Assembly (NCBI GenBank): GCA_030748495.1
Contig: JASMLX010000042.1
Coordinates: 1-46,591, forward strand
DNA: 46,591 nucleotides
Direction: 5' to 3'
Origin: Candidatus Poribacteria bacterium
GTDB taxonomy: Bacteria; Poribacteria; WGA-4E; UBA9662
Positions within the stretch are counted from its first letter, which is position 1; every line of letters begins with the position of its first letter. The translations under genes and the position numbers were made by a program. Below, piece by piece: positions 18,147 to 28,700 of the stretch. The notes beneath the pieces were generated by a model. That model had not been told where the DNA came from. It searched no databases and was given only the letters and a program-made list of their open reading frames with translations.

Positions 18147-18782
18147 TCAGAACAGTGTCAATTGGGAAGCAACAGGAGATTGGGTGAGTTTCTGTTTGGC
18201 CGCGGCGATATCGTTAATCAAGGTTTGCCGTCCCTCGGCGAAACTCTGATCGAGGTCGTCCATTCTTAAAATGAAGGCCGGGTTGTAAGTGGCGGCAACG
18301 AAAGGGGCCCGATCGTTATCGGTGAACCAGATGCCCCGTTCCTGGCTCAGACGAAAATCTGTTCGGATAATCGCTTTAGCCGAAGGGGATCCCATACATA
18401 GAATTACCGTGGGTGAGATTAAGGCCAATTCTTCAGTTAACCACTTGGCACAGGCTTTGACTTCAGCAGATTTGGGAGGGCGATTTTTAAGCCTCTTACC
18501 AGTCCAGGCGGCAGCCCGACACTTGAGAATGTTGGTAAGCCAAATATCTTGGCGTCTCAATCCATTTTCGGCCAAAACCTGGTCCAATAGATCTCCGGCG
18601 GGGCCGGTAAACGGTTCCCCGGTTTGGTCATCCATCGCCGACGGCCCCTCAGCTACAATCGTAAGTTTGGCTTGTGGGTTACCGCTGCCAAAAACGACCC
18701 TCTTTCTGGTTTCTGACAGTTGGCAATTACAACATTCAGCAGCTTTATGCCTAACGGCTTCAATTTGGGCTAATCGATTCAT
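18147..18782 (-). CDS. iron-sulfur uracil-DNA glycosylase family protein (family 4/5-like)
   Basis: 211-aa protein of the UDG superfamily, which removes uracil from DNA. Four cysteines in the family-4 arrangement (C17/C20, C88, C111) would bind a [4Fe-4S] cluster. Motif A reads VAEGPSAMDDQTGEPFTGPAG, like the family GEAPG..ED..G.PF.G.AG but with changes. The C-terminal motif reads TYNPAFILR, where most family members have HPS/HPA, so Asn167 replaces the usual His. This could mean altered or weak glycosylase activity, or a different uracil-recognition subtype. It heads the minus-strand run with trmB, UbiA-type, purH and mlrC genes. ATG at 18782. Confidence 0.85.
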   Translation of the reverse strand: MNRLAQIEAVRHKAAECCNCQLSETRKRVVFGSGNPQAKLTIVAEGPSAMDDQTGEPFTGPAGDLLDQVLAENGLRRQDIWLTNILKCRAAAWTGKRLKNRPPKSAEVKACAKWLTEELALISPTVILCMGSPSAKAIIRTDFRLSQERGIWFTDNDRAPFVAATYNPAFILRMDDLDQSFAEGRQTLINDIAAAKQKLTQSPVASQLTLF

Positions 18783-18888
18783 TTTCTCGATGACTGTCTG
18801 ACCTACATTTCAGGAGATCTTCCCGCCAGTGGAACATTCTGTTGAGTGTCGAAGTAAAGAATTTTCAATTTGGCTATAGGGAACGTGT

Positions 18889-18917
18889 TTGACAACTTTT
18901 ACTCAATCTGTTATCGT
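18889..18917 (+). promoter_or_regulatory. candidate sigma-70-type promoter for the methyltransferase operon
   Basis: TTGACA at 18889-18894, 17-bp spacer, TATCGT at 18912-18917, about 120 bp upstream of the methyltransferase ATG at 19041. The -35 is perfect, the -10 is weak. It could drive the plus-strand genes up to 23283. Confidence 0.4.
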
Positions 18918-19040
18918 TATTCAACAATCTTGTAATCAACAAGCCTTCCTGTTTTTCAGCCGTTCCCGATGCTTCAATAGTTTGTATTTCAACAACTTTA
19001 AAGTATACCATTCCAAAGACCAGGGGCAAAAAAGAAGATT

Positions 19041-20048
19041 ATGTCGATTTTCCCAACACCAACCGTTGAGAGCCAAAAGTTGGATGAATTAACTGCTAGC
19101 GGGAGGGCATTGTCGACGCTTGCTCTAGCTCAAGAACTCGATCTGTTTGCCACTTTTGCCGATAGTTCTTTTACAATTGATCAGGTCGCCGAGCAGTTGA
19201 ACCTATCTGCTCGTACAGCAGAGGCGATGGTTGCAGTCGTCGCCGCACTGGGGTTTTTAGCAGCTAAACCCGATTTGCATTTCGGCCTAACCGATCTGGC
19301 ATGTACCTATCTTTTACCGGAAAGCCCTTTTTACCAAGGGTTAGTAGTGCCAAAAACCGATCCCTTCCTCTGCCAGTTAAGAGAGGCATTTCTTCAGACT
19401 GAAGATAATCCCATAGAACCATTTGCGGTTGAGATGGGTAATTTGACATCAGCTCAGGTCGAAACCTTCATCGGTCGGATGCACACGATGACCCTTCCTG
19501 CCGGCAGCAAATTAGCGCGACAACCCGTCTTTGCCCGGATGGAAAAATTGCTAGATGTAGGCGGTGGTTCCGGTTCGCTCAGTCTAGCCATTGCCAGTTT
19601 TAATCCGCAAATTCACTGCACTATTCTCGATCTGCCTTCGGTCTGCCAGATTGCAGATCGAAACATTCGGCAATACAAATTATCAGACCAGATTCGGACG
19701 TTACCCACCGATATATTTAAAGAGCAATGGCCATCTAATTTTAGTGGTGTGCTCTTTGGCAATATTTTTCACGATTGGGATTTGGATTCGTGTTACCAAC
19801 TGGCACTGAGCAGTTTCGATGCACTGATATCAGGTGGTTGGATTTGCCTCCACGAAATGCTACTGAACGAATCCAAAGATGGGCCATTGGTCACGGCCTG
19901 CATGTCGATTGCTATGGTTCTTCATGAGCGGGGTAAGCAGTATACTCCCACGGAGCTATCGGAACTGTTGACATCAGTTGGCTTCACCGACTTTCAAGTT
20001 TGGCCAGTGTTTAGTTATTACTCTTTAGTGACAGCGAGAAAACCGTAA
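19041..20048 (+). CDS. SAM-dependent O-methyltransferase (family 2, acetylserotonin/hydroxyneurosporene type)
   Basis: 335-aa methyltransferase with the two-part layout of this family. An N-terminal winged-helix dimerisation domain (about 20-100) contains FTIDQVAEQLNLSARTAEAM. A C-terminal Rossmann domain has LLDVGGGSGSLSLAIA (SAM site, about 170-190), CTILDLPSVCQIA and GNIFHDWD with the His-Asp of the active site, then LHEMLLNESKDGP. Substrates in the family range from small phenols to polyketides and carotenoid precursors and cannot be told here. ATG at 19041 follows AAGAAGA. It is first in a plus-strand group with msrB, a sugar isomerase and a dehydratase, 22 bp before msrB. Confidence 0.85.
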   Translation: MSIFPTPTVESQKLDELTASGRALSTLALAQELDLFATFADSSFTIDQVAEQLNLSARTAEAMVAVVAALGFLAAKPDLHFGLTDLACTYLLPESPFYQGLVVPKTDPFLCQLREAFLQTEDNPIEPFAVEMGNLTSAQVETFIGRMHTMTLPAGSKLARQPVFARMEKLLDVGGGSGSLSLAIASFNPQIHCTILDLPSVCQIADRNIRQYKLSDQIRTLPTDIFKEQWPSNFSGVLFGNIFHDWDLDSCYQLALSSFDALISGGWICLHEMLLNESKDGPLVTACMSIAMVLHERGKQYTPTELSELLTSVGFTDFQVWPVFSYYSLVTARKP

Positions 20049-20070
20049 CGCAATTTTTGAGGTGTAAGTG

Positions 20071-20694
20071 ATGAAAGACCAACAGCCCGGCCTACTATTT
20101 TTTATAACATCAGGAATTCTGTTGATGATTAGTACTGGTTGTCAAAAACAACCACCAGAATCTCTAACTATCTCTGCTGAGGCTAAGACCGTGAATGAAA
20201 TCTCAGTAACCGATAGCCCCAAGTCTACTATCAGAGTTGAGCTCACTGATGAGGAGTGGCAACAAAAATTAACAACGGAGCAATATAGGGTTCTACGACA
20301 AAAGGGTACCGAACGGCCTTTCACTGATGAGATGAAGGGATTAGGAGTAGGAACTTTTGTCTGTGCAGGTTGTGGGAACTCATTATTTGTTTCAGAGACC
20401 AAATACGATTCCGGTTGTGGCTGGCCGAGTTTCTATGACGTAGTGGTAGAAGATCAGGTCAAGGAGAAGGTAGACCTGTCCTTTGGCATGGTCAGAACCG
20501 AGGTACTGTGTGCACGTTGCGACGGACACTTGGGCCACGTATTTAGCGACGGTCCTAAACCGACGGGGTTACGCTACTGTATCAACTCCGTCTCCATTCA
20601 GTTTGTCAAAAATAGTCAATCGGGAATTCAGACTTCGAGCCTGGAGGAAAACAGACAGGACGGTCTGGATTCTACTAAAGGAGAAAGTAAATGA
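20071..20694 (+). CDS. msrB: lipoprotein-anchored peptide-methionine (R)-S-oxide reductase
   Basis: 207 aa. ATG at 20071 has GAGGTG at a good distance, so it is preferred to the GTG one codon earlier. The N-terminus is a lipoprotein signal ending LMISTGC, placing the enzyme outside the cytoplasmic membrane. The MsrB domain then starts near residue 55 ([20 protein letters not shown]). It has zinc cysteine pairs in CAGCG and [24 protein letters not shown], and the catalytic Cys in [11 protein letters not shown]. It reduces methionine-R-sulfoxide in oxidised envelope proteins. The stop overlaps the next start as ATGA (20691-20694), implying translational coupling with the isomerase. Confidence 0.94.
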   Translation: MKDQQPGLLFFITSGILLMISTGCQKQPPESLTISAEAKTVNEISVTDSPKSTIRVELTDEEWQQKLTTEQYRVLRQKGTERPFTDEMKGLGVGTFVCAGCGNSLFVSETKYDSGCGWPSFYDVVVEDQVKEKVDLSFGMVRTEVLCARCDGHLGHVFSDGPKPTGLRYCINSVSIQFVKNSQSGIQTSSLEENRQDGLDSTKGESK

Positions 20695-21515
20695 TTGGAA
20701 TATCGTACCACGCGGGTGGACTACAAGATCTGTCGTTACCGGAGGTGATCCGGATGCTATCTGAGACAGGCTATGATGCGATAGAAATGATGTGTGGTCC
20801 TGAAGCACATGTCGATTCTAACTCGGTGACTGACCAGGAACTGCAACAGGTTAAATCGATGGTCGAAGATCACGGTCTGAAGGTGGCCGTTATCAACCCT
20901 TACAAAGGCCCCGGACTATACCAACTGGCCCTTACCAGCCCACAAGGAGCGATCGACCACTACTCACTGCTGCAGGATGTCGCTATTGCCCTCGACGCCG
21001 GGGGGGTCAATTTCCTGACTGGCTATGGAGGCGATAAGGGGGATCCATTCGCATGGAAGTTGCTAATTGAGGTCTTGCAACCCATCTGCCAGCGGGCCGA
21101 ACAACTGGGTATAAGCATGAACATTCATAACCACGAAGCCACCACCATTGATGCCCCTGATAAGGTTGAGTTGTTGGTTCAGCACGTTGGTTCTGAGAAC
21201 CTGAAGTTGCTGCACGATATTACTAATTTCTACCATCTAGGTGGGGACATCGCAGAGGTAACTGCTCGGCTTTTTCCGTTGACCGTTCACTGCCATGTTA
21301 AAGGCGTTAAGGGCATGTATCCATACAGCACTTTCCTAATTCCTGGAGCCCCGGACGACGAACTCGATTTTCGAACCTTCGCCCAGACACTGGGTCGACA
21401 CGGTTACGATAAATACATTTCGGTTGAAACCTTCTCGTCGATGCCGTTGGAAAAAGTCGAAATCGCTTATGATATGATGTCCACTATCTTACGGGATCTA
21501 GGTCTACGCCAATGA
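20691..21515 (+). CDS. sugar phosphate isomerase/epimerase-type TIM-barrel protein
   Basis: 274-aa protein of the xylose-isomerase-like TIM-barrel (AP endonuclease 2) superfamily. Seen are [77 protein letters not shown] and YISVETFS. These supply the Glu, Asp, His and Glu metal ligands expected in this fold. Members isomerise or epimerise free or phosphorylated sugars, or act on inositol derivatives; the substrate is not readable. ATG overlaps the msrB stop and follows AAAGGAGAAAG. It is followed 10 bp later by an IlvD/Edd-family dehydratase, which suggests a sugar or sugar-acid route. Confidence 0.87.
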   Translation: MIGISYHAGGLQDLSLPEVIRMLSETGYDAIEMMCGPEAHVDSNSVTDQELQQVKSMVEDHGLKVAVINPYKGPGLYQLALTSPQGAIDHYSLLQDVAIALDAGGVNFLTGYGGDKGDPFAWKLLIEVLQPICQRAEQLGISMNIHNHEATTIDAPDKVELLVQHVGSENLKLLHDITNFYHLGGDIAEVTARLFPLTVHCHVKGVKGMYPYSTFLIPGAPDDELDFRTFAQTLGRHGYDKYISVETFSSMPLEKVEIAYDMMSTILRDLGLRQ

Positions 21516-21525
21516 GACTCCACCG

Positions 21526-23283
21526 ATGAAAAAGGTTCTTAAACGGGGAATCGGTCGAGGCTTAACCAACTACGGTGACCCTGATTTCAGCCGTTATATT
21601 CGCCGGGCTTTCGCCAAGTCGATGGGTTACAGCGATGGTGAACTGGATCGACCGATTATCGGAATTGCCAACAGTGGTAGCGGCTTCAATAGCTGTCATC
21701 AAAACTTTGATGACCTGACTGAGGCCTTAAAACGCGGTATTCTGTCCGGCGGTGGTATTCCGATCGAGTTTCCGACTATCTCCTTAGGTGAGATTTTTAC
21801 TTCGCCTACGACCATGATGTTCCGCAATCTGATGGCGATGGATACCGAGGAGATGATTCGCGCTCAACCGATGGACGGGGTCGTTCTGTTAGGCGGGTGT
21901 GACAAAACCGTTCCTGCCCAATTGATGGGTGCCATCAGCGTGGATATCCCGACTATCTGCCTGGTCGCTGGGCCGATGATGACAGGCACCTATCAGGGAG
22001 AACGCCTAGGAGCCTGTACTGATTGCCGGCAATACTGGATCAAATACCGGGCCGATGAAGTCGATTCAAACCAAATTGAGACCATCAACGACCAATTATG
22101 CGCTACAACCGGAACCTGTATGGTTATGGGGACGGCCAGCACCATGGCCGCACTGGCAGAAGCCCTGGGATTGATGTTGCCTGGCGGAGCTTCTATCCCC
22201 GCGGTTATGGCTGACCGACGACGACAAGCCGAAGCAACCGGTCGAACCCTCCTCGACCTGGTGGCTGCCGATCTGACTCCGTCCAGGATTCTGGATCGAC
22301 GGTCTTTTGAAAATGCTATCACCGTCCTAATGGCAATTGGTGGCTCGACCAACGCCGTGATTCACCTAACAGCTATAGCTAAACGGGCTGGGATCCAGTT
22401 AACGCTAAACGATTTCGATCATCACTCTAAAATAACACCTGTTTTGGTCGATGTTAAACCGAACGGTCAAAACTATATGGAAGATCTATGGCGATCCGGC
22501 GGCATTCCCATTGTCATGAAAGAGATTGAAGATTTGCTGCAAACCGATGTGATGACGGTTACAGGCTCGACTGTTGGACAGAATTTAGCCAGGGTTGAAA
22601 CGCCGTCAAGTTGGCAAAAGGTCATTCGTCCACGACAATCGCCACTGGTTAGCGATGGTGGCCTAGTACCGGTCTTTGGTAACTTAGCACCAGATGGCGC
22701 GATCATAAAAAAATCAGCCGCTTCTCCGCACCTACTCCACCATCGAGGGCCAGCGATAGTTTTCGATTCAGTTGAAGACCTGTATCATCGACTGGACGAT
22801 TCCGATTTGCCAGTGACACAGGATCACGTGCTAGTTTTACGAAACGTTGGGCCGATTGGAGGTCCTGGTATGCCAGAGGTTGGGAATCTATCAATTCCGA
22901 AGAAATTACTTCAGCAGGGGATTCGAGATATGGTTCGGATTTCTGATGCACGAATGAGCGGAACCGCTTTTGGTACAATCGTACTGCACGTTGCGCCCGA
23001 ATCAGCGATTGGGGGACCGTTAGCACTGGTAGAGGATGGAGACTTGGTCGAACTGGATGTCGTCAATCGTAAGCTAGATCTACATCTGCCTGAACAGGTG
23101 TTGGCCCAACGGCGGGAGAACTTGATCTTACCGTCTCCTCATTTTCAACGGGGATACGGCAAGCTATTTCAAGATCACGTTGAGCAAGCGGATCAAGGCT
23201 GTGATTTCGACTTTTTGTCGGTGTCAGTTCAACTTCCAGATGAGGAAGATAGATCAAGCGTCCGATTGGGTTCAGGTGAATAG
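21526..23283 (+). CDS. IlvD/Edd-family dehydratase (dihydroxy-acid or sugar-acid dehydratase)
   Basis: 585-aa iron-sulfur dehydratase. Cluster cysteines are C57 (FNSCHQ), C125 (GGCDKTVPA) and C198 ([12 protein letters not shown]). The segment [20 protein letters not shown] resembles sugar-acid dehydratases (L-arabinonate/D-xylonate type) more than classical IlvD, and no branched-chain amino-acid gene is near, while a sugar isomerase lies directly upstream. A role in pentonate or similar catabolism is therefore favoured, though annotation pipelines may call it ilvD. The C-terminal domain holds [28 protein letters not shown] and [13 protein letters not shown]. The last 55 bp overlap the 3' end of the opposite-strand BMC gene. 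Confidence 0.88.
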   Translation: MKKVLKRGIGRGLTNYGDPDFSRYIRRAFAKSMGYSDGELDRPIIGIANSGSGFNSCHQNFDDLTEALKRGILSGGGIPIEFPTISLGEIFTSPTTMMFRNLMAMDTEEMIRAQPMDGVVLLGGCDKTVPAQLMGAISVDIPTICLVAGPMMTGTYQGERLGACTDCRQYWIKYRADEVDSNQIETINDQLCATTGTCMVMGTASTMAALAEALGLMLPGGASIPAVMADRRRQAEATGRTLLDLVAADLTPSRILDRRSFENAITVLMAIGGSTNAVIHLTAIAKRAGIQLTLNDFDHHSKITPVLVDVKPNGQNYMEDLWRSGGIPIVMKEIEDLLQTDVMTVTGSTVGQNLARVETPSSWQKVIRPRQSPLVSDGGLVPVFGNLAPDGAIIKKSAASPHLLHHRGPAIVFDSVEDLYHRLDDSDLPVTQDHVLVLRNVGPIGGPGMPEVGNLSIPKKLLQQGIRDMVRISDARMSGTAFGTIVLHVAPESAIGGPLALVEDGDLVELDVVNRKLDLHLPEQVLAQRRENLILPSPHFQRGYGKLFQDHVEQADQGCDFDFLSVSVQLPDEEDRSSVRLGSGE

Positions 23284-23552
23284 ATAGGAAGGATTGACTC
23301 CACCTCAGCATGAGGCCGGGGAATCACATGGACGGATAGAACTTCACCCACTTTAGCTGCTGACTGCGCACCAGCATCGGTTGCTGCCTTGACGGCTCCA
23401 ACATCGCCGCGAATCATGATAGAAATCAGTCCTCCTCCAACTTTCTCGTAGCCGACTAATGAAACGTTGGCCGCTTTCAACATTGCATCTGCTGCGTCGA
23501 TAGCTCCCACAAGCCCTCTGGTCTCAATTAAACCTAATGCGTCTCCTGCCAT
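23229..23552 (-). CDS. bacterial microcompartment shell protein (single BMC domain, hexameric type)
   Basis: 107-aa protein with one BMC domain of the PduA/EutM/CcmK type: [60 protein letters not shown], then [17 protein letters not shown]. Such proteins form hexamers that tile the shell of a protein organelle. The K-x-G-G-G pore region (KVGGGL) is present. The final 18 or so residues ([18 protein letters not shown]) lie within the 55-bp convergent overlap with the dehydratase gene, so this tail is encoded antisense to that gene. No other BMC gene, aldehyde dehydrogenase or vertex protein is in the window. It may be a satellite to a locus elsewhere. Confidence 0.93.
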   Translation of the reverse strand: MAGDALGLIETRGLVGAIDAADAMLKAANVSLVGYEKVGGGLISIMIRGDVGAVKAATDAGAQSAAKVGEVLSVHVIPRPHAEVESILPIYSPEPNRTLDLSSSSGS

Positions 23553-23929
23553 TTTTATCTCAGTCCAAATTCATTCTAGGGTGGAAATTCAATGGAACCG
23601 AGTATATCACAACCAGGCCTTTGATTCAAGGGGATTCCTAGTGATCTCTGAGGGAAAAAGCAGCCAACTTGGGTCGCCACGTAGCACTTAAGTCAGTCGA
23701 GCAGAATATGGCTGAGAGCCAAGATTATAGCTATACTGACGGTAGATGCCACCCGGGGTTGGGCGATTGTGGGCAAAAAGATAGCATCTTTCGGCGGCTG
23801 ATCCAAAAGCAAACGGTGGCCTCTCTTGCTCTAGTACCGAATCTAGTTGTCATCTGAGGTGCTGATAGGCTAATGTGAGAAACCGATTTCCTCTGGATTT
23901 TCAATAATCCGAAGTATAGGATATTCTCC

Positions 23930-24740
23930 CTGACCGGGACCAGCTATAAGAGACCTATTGCATAAGTCAGGACTTGAGTTTGAGTTCCAGATTGGAGACG
24001 CAGCCATCAAATTAAAACCGGGTCACAAACGTCGTCGTCGCTGGCCATCAGGCTGGCACCGAATAACCACAGACCTTTAGTTGGCCAATCACAGGCTCAA
24101 TCTGAATCCGCCCTCCGCCTAAATGCTGAAGGGGCATTGTCTCTGGTCGTTTAAGGGGTGGTGTTTAGATTTCTTCCTTGGCCACGAGCTCTTGGCAGGC
24201 AAATTAGCCCCGCCTTGATGGTCAGAATCGGCGAGACAACTAATCTGCCGGCTGATTGCCGTTTGGCTATCCTTAAATAGCTGAAAATCAGGTTTGGATC
24301 CTCGACTGAAAGGGGTCGCCGACCTTCGGTCGGAGATGACTTGTCAGCGGTGTTAGTTGATGATTAGTTGGGCTGGCAGTGTCTGTTTTTTTTCTGGCCG
24401 CTGTAATGTTGAGGCTATTTTTGTCAGCTCGTTCCATCGCTTGCTCGCTGACATCTACTCTCACCCCTTGGATGTTGGTTTGGCTTTCAAGCAACTCTTT
24501 TTTACTGGTCGTCGGAACGGTCGATATTGGATCAACCTATTTTCAACTGGTTGTATAGTGCGACCAACGGTAGACTGGCTGACCGCATCGGCTGGGGCCA
24601 TGTAGTACTGAGTTGGATATCCCCTCCAAGACATCAATCTCATCCACCGTTGGTGGCTACAACTTAGCTGGGCTGGTCTTCCTCTGTTGGTTGGAGAAAA
24701 CAGGGTTGGCAACATTTGTCGGAAAAGACCCACACTAACG
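23930..24740 (-). pseudogene. probable transposase relic (IS5-like C-terminus)
   Basis: The clearest piece is the minus-strand phrase GGGRIQIEPVIGQLKVCG near 24060-24120. This matches the catalytic-Glu region of IS5-type transposases ('RR.IEPVIGHLK.DG'). It is followed in a shifted frame by GQRRRRL and PGFNLMAAS, like 'GDAIN..LAAAGYN'. Upstream pieces such as GVRVDVSEQAMERADKN may belong to the same gene but are weak. Many stops and shifts are present. The relic does not match the IS5 copies at 3497 or 30891. Confidence 0.4.
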
Positions 24741-25211
24741 GCGGTTAACGGTTTGAAATCTGACTCGGATCGATCTTTGATCTGTTGCGATCTGATCCTT
24801 TAATTCTAATATTTCCCTCTTTTTGCCAGAGATCTATTTACAAACCCAACTTTGCTGTCCTGAGAACAACAGTTCCAGAAGGTCCTGAGTAGGATAGATA
24901 CCAAAGTAGGAAGAATCAGGATCAACAAATCTTCTGAATTGAGTTTTGGAGTCCTAGCGGCACCTGTTTTGGGTCGGCGTTTGTCTGGTGCAACCACGAC
25001 CGATGAAGATTGATGTGTTTTCAATGCTGGTTTGAAAGTTGGCCGAAATTTTTCTATCTGGCATCGATTTAACGCAGTTAATTATACGGGTAAGACCAGA
25101 AGAACGATGGCGAAGTTGAGCCCAGGTAAGCATTCCTAATAGTGATCTAGGTCGTTAATGATTACAACCAAATGTAAATTATCGTTAAATGAAATCAAGT
25201 CTAATACATGA

Positions 25212-25230
25212 TCACAGCAATTAGCTGTGA
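25212..25230 (-). terminator. weak hairpin after the Nudix gene
   Basis: TCACAGC and GCTGTGA form a perfect 7-bp stem with loop AATTA, 27 bp beyond the stop of the minus-strand Nudix gene. No U-run follows, so termination is only a possibility. Confidence 0.25.
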
Positions 25231-25256
25231 ATTTACCTCTCTACTACGGTTGCATA

Positions 25257-25763
25257 CTATATCCGGTAGGACCGAAGACCCAACACCTCAATATCAATAC
25301 TGGCTAAAGTCTGGTTGTCGCTGTTGTAGGTAAAACTAGCAGTGATCTGTTGTCTCTCTAATACTAGCGGTAACCAATGTCTGGCGTCAGCCCACATTTT
25401 GTGGTAGGGGATCTTAGAAACGGCTAGCCAGATGGGCTTGACTTCCGCCGTTTCGGTCAAATTACCGGTCCAGACCTCAGTCAGAAATGCCTCAACCAGG
25501 TGATTCCAACCAGGTCGGTAAGGAAAGTCGAAGATCAGTTTTGCCATCGGTTGCAAGTCCACAACGCAAACCGACAGATGGCACTCCTCCCTCGTTTCCC
25601 GAACAACGGCTTGTAAGGCGGTTTCTCCGCTTTCAATACCACCACCGATACCGACAATTTTTCCTTTCCCGAAACCAGACTTCTTCTCCGCCAGCAGGAT
25701 TTCAGATACGGTGCCTGAAGCGGTATTAACCCTGATAGGGAAACACAGCGTGGCGTGTCGCAT
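25257..25763 (-). CDS. Nudix hydrolase (MTH1/MutT-like)
   Basis: 168 aa from ATG 25763; a TTG three codons upstream is possible. The Nudix box is complete: GGIESGETALQAVVRETREE, with Glu47, Arg55-Glu56 and Glu59-Glu60 at the right spacing. Family enzymes hydrolyse nucleoside diphosphates linked to another group. The start MRHATLCFPIRV, the FGKGKIVGIGGGIE stretch and the later FDFPYRPGWNHLVEAFLTE resemble the oxidised-purine-nucleotide (8-oxo-dGTP) group of MTH1, which is a plausible but unproven substrate. It begins 19 bp downstream of the large cytochrome/DUF1553 gene on the same strand and may be co-transcribed with it. Confidence 0.87.
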   Translation of the reverse strand: MRHATLCFPIRVNTASGTVSEILLAEKKSGFGKGKIVGIGGGIESGETALQAVVRETREECHLSVCVVDLQPMAKLIFDFPYRPGWNHLVEAFLTEVWTGNLTETAEVKPIWLAVSKIPYHKMWADARHWLPLVLERQQITASFTYNSDNQTLASIDIEVLGLRSYRI

Positions 25764-25782
25764 CAAGCCCAATCGGTTGCCA

Positions 25783-28700
25783 CTAATAGCGAGAAATGGA
25801 TTCGTTCAGATTTAAGACTACACGAGCCACCGAAGTCCATGCTGCCAGGTCGCCATCAGCTAAGCCTTCCGACCTCTCTTTTTCACCAGCATTAGCTAAT
25901 AATTGTGCGGAATGGCTTTCCTGTTGGTAGGCATGCCAATGTTTGTCGTATAGCGCCTTGATGACCGACAGTTCTTCCTCCGAAGCAGAGCGGGACAAAG
26001 CCCGCTGGAAGGCCCAGTTAACACGTTCCGGGGTAGAGGATCCACCATGCCTCAAGATCTGCCCGGCAAATACCCGAGCTGATTCAATGTAACTCGGATC
26101 GTTGAGTAGGGTTAAAGCTTGGATCGGCGTGTTGGAATAAGGCCGTTCTGCTACACACTCCTGCCGACTCGGTGCATCGAAAGCTACCATGCTGGGGTGT
26201 GGGAATGTTCTTTGCCAGTGGGTATACATACCGCGTCGGTATTGCTTTTCACCTGAATCGTGTTGATAAACTCGTTTGGGGAAGTTAAGGTTAGCGTAGT
26301 AACCTTTGGGTTGGTAAGGATTGACGCTTGGTCCACCAATCCGGCGAACCAGTAGTCCACTGATGGCTAATGCACTGTCCCGGATTACCTCAGCGTCGAG
26401 TCGAAAGCGGTCCTGTCGGGCCAACAGACGGTTATAGGGATCTTGCTCCTGCAGTTCAGGTCGAGGGCTGGACGATTGCCGGTAAGTTTGGGACATAACA
26501 ATTTTTTTAACCATCTGCTTGATGTTCCAACTGTTATCCATAAACTCAACTGCTAACCAATCTAGTAACTCAGGGTGGACAGGTGCTTCTCCTTGTGCCC
26601 CTAGATCGTCCAGCACCTTGGAGATACCGGTACCGAAAAAGAGATACCACAAGCGGTTGACAAACACCCGTGAGGTTAATGGATTCTGGCGTGACAAGAT
26701 CCAGTCGGCTAAATCTGTTCGGCTTAGCCAACTGTCTGCCGGGGAATCCAAGGGCTGTAGCGAAGGCAGAAATTCAGGGGTGCCGGGGGTCACAATTTCG
26801 CCAGAGTCGTCCATCCAATCCCCGCGGGGTAAGATGCGGATGGCTCGTGGTTCAACTGCTTCCACCGTCAGTGAATAGGGAGCGGATTCCATCAACTCTT
26901 TCTGCTCGCTCTGGAATTGCTGAATAGTATCTCGTAACTCTTTAAGCTCCGGCGCAATAGTCCGATAGTGGTCAGTAACCTGTTTCTTCTGTTCATCGGT
27001 TGGTGTCTGGTCACCTTCTAAAACAGATAGGACAGAGGTTGGGTGTAAAGCTCGAGTCTGATTGGCAATGGTGGTCCGTAGCCCGGATTTATCCCAGTAA
27101 GCCAAGCCTCCATACTGCACAAACCCCATACCGTTGAGTTGAGAACCCAACTCCAATCCGATGACTTCAGGCTCGACTTCCAAGCGAACCCATTTGCCTT
27201 TCGGAGGCAGGTCACCCATCGGTCGGTGGTCGGGTCCATCTCTACCAATTACACCAAATCCGATTTTGTCTTCGCCCCAAAAGGCACGGTGGTTCCAGTC
27301 CCCATCGTTGAATTGCAGCATTACTGTTTGTGGCGGATTGTCAGGATCCAGCCAAACATAGGCAAATAGATGCTCGCCCTCACTAAGGGTGAATTTTCTC
27401 CCGGCTTCATGGAAATAGTGTTGAACTACCGCATTGCCGGTTTGCCGCCGTGAAAACTGACCACTAAACACGGGAGCATCGCTCTTATCAACAAATTGCC
27501 ACTTACCCTGGGTTTTGCCGCCGTTATTCTGTTTATCGTCGATCCAACCAAAGTCAACAGGTTCTTTGGAAGAGAGATCTTTAACCGTCTGAATTTCCCA
27601 TCTCTTCTGCGAATCGGTCAATTCCAGTGCGTTATATTCGGCTTGCCTTTTCTCTAATTCTCGCACTAAGCGGTCATGCTCAGCCTGTTGAGTTTCGTCC
27701 AAAATACGAACGATCGGCTCTCGTTTACTATTGCCGCCGTAAACGCCTACCTCTTTGATGTCGGCGAAGAATGCGGCCAAACGATAGAAATCTTGGGTGG
27801 TGTAGGGATCAAACTTGTGATCGTGACACTGGGCACAGCCCATGGTGGCTCCTAACCAAACCGAAGCCGTGGTGCGAACCCGGTCCGCAGAATAGATGGC
27901 TAGATATTCCTTGGCTTGGGCTCCGCCTTCTGCTGTGGTTTGATTGAGACGGTTGTAACCGGCCGCTACCTTTTGCCAAACCGTCGAATTGTCCAGAAGG
28001 TCACCGGCTAAGTTTTCTCGTGTAAACTGATCGAAAGGCATATTCTCATTGAAAGCACGAATCACATAATCACGGTACGGCCAAACGCTGACGTTTTCGT
28101 CCGAATGATAGCCGGTGGTGTCTGCATAGCGAACTAGATCCAGCCAATAGAGTGCCATTCGCTCGCCGTAGTGTGGCGAATTCAGCAACCGTTCAACGAC
28201 CTTTTGGTACGCCTCCAGACTGTCATCGTTGACAAAGGCTTCCACATCTTCGTAAGCCGGTGGAAGACCTGTCAGATCGAAACTCAAACGACGGATCAGT
28301 GTCTGTTTGTCAGTTGTTGGTGATGGCGCGATCCCCTCAGATTCCAATCGACGCTGGATAAAATGGTCAATTTCGTTCTCCGGCCACGACCGGTTGCTCA
28401 CAGGTGGTAGTTCCGACCTCTGCGGCGGAGTATAAAGCCAGTGGTCTTCCCATTTGGCTCCTTTTGCAATCCATTGTTTTAGCTGAGCTATCTCTTCCAT
28501 TGTCAATTCGCGATTGTAGCTAGCCGGTGGCATTCGCTTGGTTGAATCTGGGTGTGTAATTCGTTGAATCAGTTTGCTTTGATCTGGTTGACCTGGAACA
28601 ATAACGGGCTCTTCGGTTTGCCCGGTCAATGCACCAACCTCCGTATCCAAGCGTAAGTTGGCTTTTCGCTCTTTAGCGTCGGGACCGTGACAAGCATAAC

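Larger units (their letters stand above)
23553..25256. other. 1.7-kb stretch without an intact gene
   Basis: Holds a decayed transposase-like relic on the minus strand (listed separately) and sequence I cannot identify on either side of it (23600-23930 and 24750-25200). No open frame here carries a recognisable domain. A small hairpin lies at 25212-25230. Confidence 0.4.

Noticed and set aside
24806..25024. 72-codon minus-strand frame beginning MKTHQSSSVV
   Set aside because: No recognisable domain and set in a transposase-relic region; could be a piece of that element but cannot be supported.
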